Shown here piece by piece: positions 43,840-51,809 of a stretch of 64,000 nucleotides of DNA. The DNA is from Rufibacter sediminis (GTDB lineage Bacteria > Bacteroidota > Bacteroidia > Cytophagales > Hymenobacteraceae), in contig NZ_JACOAF010000037.1 of assembly GCF_014269285.1 (NCBI RefSeq), positions 1-64,000 on the forward strand, written 5' to 3'. Every line of letters starts with the position of its first letter. Position 1 is the stretch's first letter. The translations under genes were made by a program, and so were the position numbers. Under the pieces are notes generated by a model that did no database searches, had not been told where the DNA came from, and saw nothing but the letters and a program-made list of their open reading frames with translations.

Positions 43840-44968
43840 CGCCCAAAAACTTCCTTCTCTTATAGATGTTCTTCAGGTCTTTCTCAAATAGCGTGTACGG
43901 ATGCTGGTAGAACTGTAGGAAGTTTTGCTCGCTCACCTGCCCCGGGAAGGGGGCATAGTAGTGGGTGGGGCTTTGGGTGTCGTTTCGCCAAACCAGCACG
44001 TAAGAGAGGCGCAGGGGGTACTTCCGGAGGGTGGGCAGCAAAGTGTTCGTCCACCAGGTGGCATTGGGAACAGACTCCAGGCCGGTCTCGGTGAAAGCGG
44101 CCAGCTTTCCGGCTTTGCGGGCGTAATCAGAGATAATCTTCAGTTTGTAGGCGGCGGTATCAATGGCATAGCGGTCCCGGCCCATATCGCCATAATTGTC
44201 CATGCCTACCATGTCCACATACTTGTCGCCGGGGTACCGCTCCAGGAAATCGGCCTCTGAGTTAAACTTGTTGTCTGGTGAGAAGGCGTAGAGAAAATTA
44301 TGCACGCCTACACTATCGCGGAGGTAAGACACCGTGAATTGCCACACCTGCATGAACTCTTCGCGGCTGGTGTGCGGTTTGCCCCACCAGAACCATCCGC
44401 CGTCAAATTCATGGAACGGCCGAAAAATAATGGGCACCAATTTCCCATCGGCTCCTTTGATGCTGTGCGCCCACTCACCTATCCCCCGCAGGATTTCCTT
44501 GTATTGCTCATGCGCCTCCCCGCCGGGGATGATGTACTTTACCGCCGGCAGTGAAAGCGAATCCACCCAGTAAAAGCCGCCCTTGGAAACTGGGTTGGAG
44601 AAATGCCAGGCCGCCGTGGTCACCCCGCCCCGGTTATAAGTATCCACTACGTTCTGGCGGAGCTCATCTTTGGCCTGCTGGATGGCCTCCGGGGAGCGGC
44701 CGGAGAAACCGCTGAAGTCTACCCCAATCACCGCCGGGTGCGAGCCCGTCACAGACTTCACGTCTGACCGGTCCTTGCCGCTGAACCAGCCATGGCCATA
44801 TTCGGTGGCGTGCTGGTGCCCGAACAAGGTGTGGTTCTTCGCCAGTTTGCCAAGGTTTTTGTAAAGTGCCCGCGTTTCGGGGGTCGCTTTTTTGTCAATG
44901 GGCCTATTCCCCACACAACTCACCAGAAACAGCATCCCCATGGCAATTAAGCCGATTACTCTTTGCAT
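43832..44968 (-). CDS. GH26 beta-mannanase-like lipoprotein
   Basis: The start MQRVIGLIAMGMLFLVSC at 44968 gives a lipoprotein signal with the cysteine at residue 18, and 378 residues in all. GH26 features are clear: an N-terminal LFGHQHATEYGHGW, the acid/base glutamate in IIFRPFHEFDGGWFWWG and the nucleophile in AAFTETGLE. The likely reaction is endo-hydrolysis of beta-1,4-mannan at the cell surface or in the periplasm. No SusC/SusD pair is nearby, so it is not in a classical utilisation locus. The reading frame's last codons lie in a family A element. Confidence 0.93.
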   Translation of the reverse strand: MQRVIGLIAMGMLFLVSCVGNRPIDKKATPETRALYKNLGKLAKNHTLFGHQHATEYGHGWFSGKDRSDVKSVTGSHPAVIGVDFSGFSGRSPEAIQQAKDELRQNVVDTYNRGGVTTAAWHFSNPVSKGGFYWVDSLSLPAVKYIIPGGEAHEQYKEILRGIGEWAHSIKGADGKLVPIIFRPFHEFDGGWFWWGKPHTSREEFMQVWQFTVSYLRDSVGVHNFLYAFSPDNKFNSEADFLERYPGDKYVDMVGMDNYGDMGRDRYAIDTAAYKLKIISDYARKAGKLAAFTETGLESVPNATWWTNTLLPTLRKYPLRLSYVLVWRNDTQSPTHYYAPFPGQVSEQNFLQFYQHPYTLFEKDLKNIYKRRKFLGVF

Positions 44969-45007
44969 TCTCAAAAATTCAGGTCTCAACTGTCTGCAAG
45001 ATAACAC

Positions 45008-45422
45008 CTAATAAAAGGTTATTCAATCCTATTCCGCTCAAGTATTGAACTTATCAAAGGCACCTGTACCCAGAACGAGCGGGCACTTTCTCTGATGGAA
45101 AAGCAGCTTTGTTTCAGCCGATTATTGCGTTTCCGCTCACGTCCCGTTCTGGCGCGGGAAGCGAAAGGAAAGCGCTCAAGCCGCTCCGGCAGGCTTTCAA
45201 CGGCCGGCAGAACGGGACAAGCAGCAAACGAGTTGGTGGAGAGCACCTGCAGCGCGATTGGGTGACCTGTTCATCGGCTTGATAAAATTGTCCTCTAAGA
45301 AAAGATTTCTTTTCCTTTAAAAAACTGAAGAAACAAAGTTTTTATCCATAAATTGGCTGTACAGACATCGACAATATTCTTTTGGTTTATTTTATTCATC
45401 CTATAAATGGCATAGGTAACCC
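45008..45422. other. Divergent spacer
   Basis: No convincing gene is seen. The GC-rich part at 45090-45240 has repeated words such as AACGGGAC and CGTCCCGTT that could pair, but no defined element is recognised. Confidence 0.4.
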
Positions 45423-45881
45423 ATGCATATTGATCTACAACTGCGGCTCGTACACCAAGACGACAACATAAAGGTTGAAGTAGACGAAAACGCCAAATTC
45501 ATTTACTTGGAATGGCTGCAGGCACCTCCTACCGAGGAATTCAGAAAGGCATTCCATCTGGCGGGCATGATCTGTCTGGAGTATAAATGCGAGTACTGGC
45601 TGAGCGAAGCGCGGCCAATTCCTTATCTTGAATTTGCGGATCAGAACTGGGTTCTGCGGGAGATGAAACCCATTCTCATCAAATCTACCCTGAAGAAATA
45701 CGCCCGCATTTCCTCTAAAGAAAGCATCAGTCTGCTGGACATTCACCGCATCTACAGCGCCCTGAACGATGAACAGGACCCGAACCTGAAAACGCATTTT
45801 GAATCTTTCACGAGCAAAGACGCTGCCCTGGATTGGCTTTTCTCAGATTTTGAGCAGGACAAGCTTTCGGAGGAAGAATAG
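45423..45881 (+). CDS. STAS/SpoIIAA-like small protein
   Basis: This 152-residue protein starts MHIDLQLRLVHQDDNI. It contains AKFIYLEWLQAPPTEEFRKA, CEYWLSEARPIPYLEFADQN and a C-terminal SFTSKDAALDWLFSD, the same plan as the protein encoded at 22.2 kb (strand, activator-like middle, DA-x-x-WL helix). It has no signal peptide. The function is unknown. A perfect family A hairpin follows 30 nt after the stop. Confidence 0.68.
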   Translation: MHIDLQLRLVHQDDNIKVEVDENAKFIYLEWLQAPPTEEFRKAFHLAGMICLEYKCEYWLSEARPIPYLEFADQNWVLREMKPILIKSTLKKYARISSKESISLLDIHRIYSALNDEQDPNLKTHFESFTSKDAALDWLFSDFEQDKLSEEE

Positions 45882-45911
45882 TGCGCTTCTTTGTGCAAAA
45901 GTTGCGGAAGC

Positions 45912-45947
45912 GTTTCAGGGCTGTTTTGCTTAAAACAGCCCTGAAAC
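45912..45947. repeat. Perfect family A hairpin (16-bp stem)
   Basis: GTTTCAGGGCTGTTTT and AAAACAGCCCTGAAAC pair without mismatch around GCTT. It is the cleanest unextended member. Confidence 0.9.
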
Positions 45948-46204
45948 ATAGAATACGTTTCGGCCTTTCTTCACTGGCAGAACTCAGCAAAGGAGTGAAT
46001 ACATTTCCTCCCACCAAGCTCAACCAACCCTCCATTTATCTGCCCGGCAAACAACTAAATTCTTCGTCTTCCGGCTAGCCGAACAAAGCAATCAGGAGCC
46101 GAAAGATGTGCAGACTTTCCTTTTAAAATATTTTTATTAACCTATGTAAAGGCTCTTAACTATTTGTATGTTTAGAGGAAAAATCACGTCACCTCCTCTC
46201 CTTT
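45948..46204. other. Spacer upstream of the alpha-2-macroglobulin gene
   Basis: No gene is seen. The AT-rich segment 46120-46165 (with TTTG near 46161) is a likely promoter region, though no clean -7 element is seen. Confidence 0.4.
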
Positions 46205-49200
46205 ATGCTACCCCCAAAAGTTGTCTCTATCTGGTTCCTGCTGCTTCAGTTCCTTTGTTTTGTAGTTCTGTTTCAGCTCTCGGGTTGCGGAGGAAAAAGC
46301 GATGAACTGCGGCTGGAAAACCGGAATTTCGAGACCGAAGTAGCCCAGGAACAGAACCTGGTTTTCACCTTTGACAAACGGCTGGTGCCTGATTCGCTCC
46401 TGAACCAGTGGGACACCATTCCCTACCTCACCTTCACGCCCAAAATAGAGGGGAAGTTCAAGTGGACGGCCCCCGATGAGCTGGTGTTCTCCCCCGCCCA
46501 GGCCTTGGCCCCCAGCACCGACTACACCACTGAACTTACTTCCCGTTTAGTTGCGCATTCCTCCGTCGCGCTAAAAATTCCGGCGGGCCAGGAGGTGAAA
46601 TTCCACACGCCATACCTTCACCTGAACTCCGCCAAAGCTTACTGGACCCAGAACGAGAACAACCCCACCCAACTGGAAGCCAACCTGCTCTTCGATTTCA
46701 ACTATCCGGTTCCGTTTCAGAAACTCCGTGACAAACTGAAAGTGTTCAACGGCCCGCAGGAACTTCCCATAGAACTGGTCAGCAGCACCCGCGACAACAT
46801 TTCCATCAAAGTCAAAGGCCTGGATCAAACCCCGGGCGCAGGAGAACTCCCGGTACGGGTAGTGCTGGACAAAGGGCTTTCCACACCGGGCAGCACCTAC
46901 CAAACCCCGGCCCCGCTGCAACAGACGGTGGTAGTGCCCGGCCGTGACCAGATGCAGATCATGGAGGTGGTCACCGTGCAGGAAGAAGGGCAGGATAAAA
47001 TCTACGTGCTCACCACCCAACCCATCGTCAATCCAGACCTGAATGCCCTGGTTTCCCTGAACCCGGGCAGGGAATACAATCTGGAGCGGCTGGAAAACGG
47101 CCTGGTCATCAGCGGCAATTTTGCCACGAACCAACAATACAAGCTGGCCATTTCAGGTGACTTGAGCGGCGTGGTAGGCAAATCTATGGGGAAAGCTTAC
47201 GAACATCCGGTGACCTTTGCCTCCCAGGAACCTACCGTTTCCTTCATCCACCAGAAAAGCATTTACCTGAGCAGCCAGGGAGCTAGAAACATCGCGCTCA
47301 ATCTAAACCAGGTGCCCCGCGTGAAAGTGACCATCAGCAAGGTGTTTGAAAACAACATTCTGCGCTACTTGCAGGAAGGGCAAACGTTTGACGGACACTA
47401 CGACGAGGAAACCGAGGAGTACTACGAGAACGCGTATTACGATGTGAACGAGTCGAACGGGAAAACCATTTTTGAGCGGGAATACGAAACCAGCCGTTTG
47501 CAAAAACAGGGCAAAAACCACCTGCTGAACCTGGACCTGGCAGACCTGGATTTTGACAGCCACTTCAAAGGCCTCTACGTGATCACCGTCGCCAGCACCG
47601 AGAAGAACTGGCTCAAGGATTCCAAAATCGTGTCGGTTTCCGACATCGGGCTCATTGCCAAACAGGGCAAAAACGAAGTGCTGGTGTTCGCCAATTCCAT
47701 CCGGTCTGCCCAGCCGCTGCCCGAGGTGGAGGTTCGGTTCATCAGCACCAACAACCAGGTGGTGCACAAAGCCACCACGGATAAAGACGGCGTGGCCCGC
47801 TTCCCGGACATGCACAAAACAGCTGCCGGGTTTAAGCTCGGCTTGATTACTGTGCGCCAGGGCGATGACTTCAATTACCTGCCCTATTCCCAGACCGAGG
47901 TCAACACCTCGCGCTTTGATGTGGGTGGCAAACGCCTGGCGGACCTGAACTACGATGCGTTCATCTACGGAGATCGGGACCTGTACCGCCCCGGCGATAC
48001 CGTGCACGTGAATACCGTGGTGCGGACGCCCTCCTGGAAAACTGTGAGCGGCTTGCCCCTGAAAGTGAAACTGCTGCTGCCCAACGGCAAAGAATACCGG
48101 AGCCAGAAAGGCACCCTGAACAAGGAAGGTGCCTACGAAGCCACCTTTGTGCTGAGCACCTCGGTTGTGACGGGCACCTACACCCTGGAAGTCTACTCCG
48201 GCAACGATGTACTGCTGAACACCCGCAAGATTGGCGTAGAGGAATTCATGCCTGACCGCCTGAAAGTGACCACTGTTCTGAACAAAACTGATTTCTCAGC
48301 GGGCGAAAAAGTCAGCGTGAACCTCACCTCGCAAAACCTCTTCGGGCCGCCCGCCAGCGGACGTACCTATGAGGTTCAACTCAGCCTGAAGAAGAAAACC
48401 TTTGAAGCGCCCAAGTACCCCGACTACACCTTTGAACTGAACAACGCCAGAGACGCCAACCTCCAGAATAGTGTTCGGCAGGGCGAAACCAATGCCGAAG
48501 GGAAAGGTCAGGAAACATTTGAGTTGAACGACTTTCAGGACATCGGATTATTGGAGGGTTCTTTGTTCACCACCGTCTTTGACGAGACGGGCCGCCCCGT
48601 AAACCGCCTGAACCGCATTAACGTGAGCACCCAATACGCGTTTTACGGCCTGAAGAATTTTGATTCGTATGTGAGCACCCGCCAGGAAATGCAGGTCCCC
48701 ATCATCGCCTTGAATGCGCAGGGGCAGCCCATCGCCACCAAAGTACAGGTGCAGTTGGTGCGCTACACCTATGAAACCGTGATGGAGCGACGCAGCGAAG
48801 ACTATAACTACAAATCGCAGCGGCGCGAAAGCGTACTGCTCAACACGGTTCTTTCCGTGGACAAAGGCGGCACCGCCGTGAAGTTTCTGCCGTCTACCTC
48901 CGGTGAGTATGAGCTGCGGGTGATGCGCCCCGGCGCCTACAACTACGTGGCCCAGGAATTCTACGCCTATGGCTGGGGCGATACGGAGAGCACCTCTTTT
49001 GAAGTCAACACCGAGGGCGAAGTGGACATTGCCTTGGACAAGGAAAGCTACGAGGTGGGGGAAGTTGCCAAGGTGTTGTTCAAGTCTCCGTTTGCAGGCA
49101 AGATTCTGGTGACCGTAGAGCAGAACAAGGTGCTTAGCTACCATTACCTGAAAACTGATAAAAAAGCGGCTTCGCTGAAACTGCCTATCCGGGACGAACA

Positions 49201-51643
49201 CCTGCCTACCATCTACATCTCGGCGGTAGCCCTGCGCGAGGTGAAAGACAACCAGATGCCGCTTACCATCGCCCGCGGCTTTAAACCGGTTCAGGTGACC
49301 AAAAAGGAAACGAAACTGGAGGTGGCCATCACCGCGCCGGAGACCTCCCGCTCTAACCGTTTACAGCCCGTTTACATCAAAACAGCTCCAAACGCCGAGG
49401 TCACCCTAGCGGTGGTAGACGAAGGCATTCTGCAGCTGAAAGACTTCCAGACGCCAGATCCGCACGCGTTCTTTTACCAAAAACGGGCGCTGGAGGTGCA
49501 GGCGTTTGACCTTTACCCCTTCCTTTTCCCAGAACTTCGCGGCACCCGCTCCAGCGTGGGCGGTGACGGCTATGACCTGGAGAAACGCATCAATCCGCTG
49601 ACCTCCAAACGGGTGAAGCTGGTTTCACTGTGGAGCGGCCGCCTGAAAACCAACGGCAAGGGGGAAGCCACCGTGAAAGTGAAAATTCCGGAGTTCTCGG
49701 GGGCGGTGCGCATCATGGCGGTGGCCTACAAAGAAAACGCGTTCGGGTCCGGGGAGAAGATCATGCGGGTAGCCGATCCGGTGGTAATCAGTACGGCGCT
49801 GCCCCGGTTCCTGAGTCCCAAAGACACGCTGTTGGTACCCGTGACCATCAGCAACACTACCGCAAAAAGCGCTCCGTTCAGCAGTTATCTCTCCGTCACC
49901 GGACCTTTGAAAGTGGTGGGGCCAGCCACGGTTTCATCAACCTCCGGCGCGAATGCCGAGAAGCAGGTGCTCTACAGATTAGTCGCCACCCCCGCCATTG
50001 GGCAAGCCTCGGTAAAGGTAGTGGTGAAAGCGCTGGGCGAACAGTTCAGCAACAGCACCGAGATCACCGTTCGGCCCACGGCCCCGTTGACCCAGATCAC
50101 GGGCGCAGGTTCCCTCAAAAACGGAGCTTCGGCGCAAATCAACCCTACCCATGATTTTCTGCCTTCGTCGGTTTCTTCTAAGTTAGTGGTGAGTTCCTCC
50201 CCTCTCGCGCAGTTTACGGATGACATTACGTTTCTCCTCCGCTACCCGCACGGCTGCCTAGAGCAAACCACTTCCACCGCGTTCCCGCTGCTGTATTATA
50301 CTGACTTAGCAAAATCACTGAACCAGGGGCAGAAAGGCCGTCGCTTCAACCCCACCTACCTGGTACAGGAAGCGATCACCAAAATAGAAGGCATGCAGCA
50401 GTACGACGGGGGCTTCACCTATTGGCCCGGTGGCTCAGACACCGATTGGTGGAGCAGCGCCTACGCCCTTCATTTCCTGCTGGAAGCGCAAAAGGCTGGC
50501 TACGCCGTGAACCAACAGGTACTCAATCGCGCGCAATCGTATCTCCAGCGGATGGTGAAAGCCAAAGGCACCGAAGAGTACCGTTTCTACGACGTTTCCC
50601 GCAAACTGCAGAAAAAGGTGATCGCGGCCCATGAGACGGCTTACTCGTTGTACGTGCTCAGCCTGGCGGGTAAACCCGATTGGTCAACCATGAACTTCTA
50701 CAAAACCAAACCCGAGCTGCTTTCCATCGATGCCCGCTATGTGCTCGCCAGCACCTACGCCCTGAACGGCGGACACCAGAGCTCCCGGCAACTGCTGCCC
50801 CGCTCCTTTGCGGGAGAAACCTCGGTGCGGGCGCTGGACGGTTCTTTCTACTCTCCGCTCCGGGACATGGCCCTGGCGTTGAACAGCCTCCTGGAAGCCA
50901 ATCCCGATCATCCGCAGGTTCCTATTCTGGTGCGGCACCTCTCGCAGGAGCTTCGGTCTTCCCGCTGGTACAACACCCAGGAACGCGCCTTCGCCTTACT
51001 GGCCCTGGGCAAACAGGCCAAGAGAAGCGGCGGAAACATTACGGCCCAGATTCTGCAGAAAGGTAAGCCAGTGGGCAGCTTTAACGGCAAAGACTTGGCC
51101 TTGACCTCTCAACTGAAGTCGGCGCCTATCACGCTACAGAGCAAAGGCCAGGGAACGCTGTATTACTTCTGGGAGACCGAAGGCATCAGCCAGAGCGGCA
51201 GCTATCCACAGGAAGACAATTTCCTGCAGGTGCGCAAAACCTACTTCAACCGGGATGGAAAAGAGATCACCAATCGCACGTTCAAACAGAATGACCTGGT
51301 GGTGGTACGAATAGCGCTGCAGACCCTGGATGGCCGCAGCATTCCCAACGTGGCTATCACTGATCTGCTGCCCGCCGGTTTCGAGATTGAGAACCCCCGC
51401 CTGATGACTTCCCGTGAGTTCAGCTGGTTGCAGGCTATGGTGCCCGCCACCCCTGAGCACCTGGACATCCGGGATGACCGCATTAACCTGTACACCACGG
51501 CCCAGCCCAAATCCCAGTACTTCTTTTATCAGGTGCGGGCCGTCTCCAAAGGTGATTTCCAGATGGGCCCGGTGGGAGCAGATGCCATGTACAACGCCGA
51601 GTATCATTCCTACCACGGTGCCGGCGTGGTGAAGGTGCGCTAG
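46205..51643 (+). CDS. Bacterial alpha-2-macroglobulin lipoprotein (YfhM-like)
   Basis: This 1812-residue protein begins with a lipoprotein signal (FQLSGCGG, Cys near residue 27). A series of MG domains follows (for example KVEVRFIS-type strands and AFIYGDRDLYRPGDTVHVNT). The thioester site GCLEQTTS is intact near residue 1352 and is followed by the alpha/alpha toroid (GGFTYWPGGSDTDWWSSAYA). A C-terminal receptor-like domain ends the protein. Such proteins trap proteases in the periplasm and protect the envelope when peptidoglycan is breached. The partner PBP1C is encoded 166 nt downstream, the classic pairing. Confidence 0.95.
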   Translation: MLPPKVVSIWFLLLQFLCFVVLFQLSGCGGKSDELRLENRNFETEVAQEQNLVFTFDKRLVPDSLLNQWDTIPYLTFTPKIEGKFKWTAPDELVFSPAQALAPSTDYTTELTSRLVAHSSVALKIPAGQEVKFHTPYLHLNSAKAYWTQNENNPTQLEANLLFDFNYPVPFQKLRDKLKVFNGPQELPIELVSSTRDNISIKVKGLDQTPGAGELPVRVVLDKGLSTPGSTYQTPAPLQQTVVVPGRDQMQIMEVVTVQEEGQDKIYVLTTQPIVNPDLNALVSLNPGREYNLERLENGLVISGNFATNQQYKLAISGDLSGVVGKSMGKAYEHPVTFASQEPTVSFIHQKSIYLSSQGARNIALNLNQVPRVKVTISKVFENNILRYLQEGQTFDGHYDEETEEYYENAYYDVNESNGKTIFEREYETSRLQKQGKNHLLNLDLADLDFDSHFKGLYVITVASTEKNWLKDSKIVSVSDIGLIAKQGKNEVLVFANSIRSAQPLPEVEVRFISTNNQVVHKATTDKDGVARFPDMHKTAAGFKLGLITVRQGDDFNYLPYSQTEVNTSRFDVGGKRLADLNYDAFIYGDRDLYRPGDTVHVNTVVRTPSWKTVSGLPLKVKLLLPNGKEYRSQKGTLNKEGAYEATFVLSTSVVTGTYTLEVYSGNDVLLNTRKIGVEEFMPDRLKVTTVLNKTDFSAGEKVSVNLTSQNLFGPPASGRTYEVQLSLKKKTFEAPKYPDYTFELNNARDANLQNSVRQGETNAEGKGQETFELNDFQDIGLLEGSLFTTVFDETGRPVNRLNRINVSTQYAFYGLKNFDSYVSTRQEMQVPIIALNAQGQPIATKVQVQLVRYTYETVMERRSEDYNYKSQRRESVLLNTVLSVDKGGTAVKFLPSTSGEYELRVMRPGAYNYVAQEFYAYGWGDTESTSFEVNTEGEVDIALDKESYEVGEVAKVLFKSPFAGKILVTVEQNKVLSYHYLKTDKKAASLKLPIRDEHLPTIYISAVALREVKDNQMPLTIARGFKPVQVTKKETKLEVAITAPETSRSNRLQPVYIKTAPNAEVTLAVVDEGILQLKDFQTPDPHAFFYQKRALEVQAFDLYPFLFPELRGTRSSVGGDGYDLEKRINPLTSKRVKLVSLWSGRLKTNGKGEATVKVKIPEFSGAVRIMAVAYKENAFGSGEKIMRVADPVVISTALPRFLSPKDTLLVPVTISNTTAKSAPFSSYLSVTGPLKVVGPATVSSTSGANAEKQVLYRLVATPAIGQASVKVVVKALGEQFSNSTEITVRPTAPLTQITGAGSLKNGASAQINPTHDFLPSSVSSKLVVSSSPLAQFTDDITFLLRYPHGCLEQTTSTAFPLLYYTDLAKSLNQGQKGRRFNPTYLVQEAITKIEGMQQYDGGFTYWPGGSDTDWWSSAYALHFLLEAQKAGYAVNQQVLNRAQSYLQRMVKAKGTEEYRFYDVSRKLQKKVIAAHETAYSLYVLSLAGKPDWSTMNFYKTKPELLSIDARYVLASTYALNGGHQSSRQLLPRSFAGETSVRALDGSFYSPLRDMALALNSLLEANPDHPQVPILVRHLSQELRSSRWYNTQERAFALLALGKQAKRSGGNITAQILQKGKPVGSFNGKDLALTSQLKSAPITLQSKGQGTLYYFWETEGISQSGSYPQEDNFLQVRKTYFNRDGKEITNRTFKQNDLVVVRIALQTLDGRSIPNVAITDLLPAGFEIENPRLMTSREFSWLQAMVPATPEHLDIRDDRINLYTTAQPKSQYFFYQVRAVSKGDFQMGPVGADAMYNAEYHSYHGAGVVKVR

Positions 51644-51678
51644 TTTTAGGGCTGTTTTCCGTAAATGTGCCCGAAACG
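51643..51678. repeat. Family A element touching a stop codon
   Basis: GTTTTAGGGCTGTTTTC and GTAAATGTGCCCGAAACG form the arms. It starts on the last base of the macroglobulin TAG. Confidence 0.78.
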
Positions 51679-51730
51679 GAACGTGACACCAAGACACTGA
51701 ACACGAGTTAATGCTCTGACTTCTGCGAAG

Positions 51731-51773
51731 CTGCTTTCGGGCTACTTTTCAGAAAATCGGCTTAAAACAGCAG
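51731..51773. repeat. Family A stem-loop element
   Basis: CTGCTTTCGGGCTACTTTTC and GAAAATCGGCTTAAAACAG form the arms, with CTGC/GCAG at the ends. It is the second element in the gap before pbpC. Confidence 0.7.
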
Positions 51774-51809
51774 AAGACAAAGGTTTACCTAAATACATTT
51801 AGAGAAAGA

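Noticed and set aside
43832-44968. Polysaccharide utilisation locus
   Set aside because: No SusC/SusD pair or further glycoside hydrolases are nearby; only an esterase-like gene is close.
45019-45246. Leftward 75-codon frame in the mannanase upstream spacer
   Set aside because: There is no start signal, no family, and the composition is unlike its neighbours; it could be an eroded fragment but is not supported.
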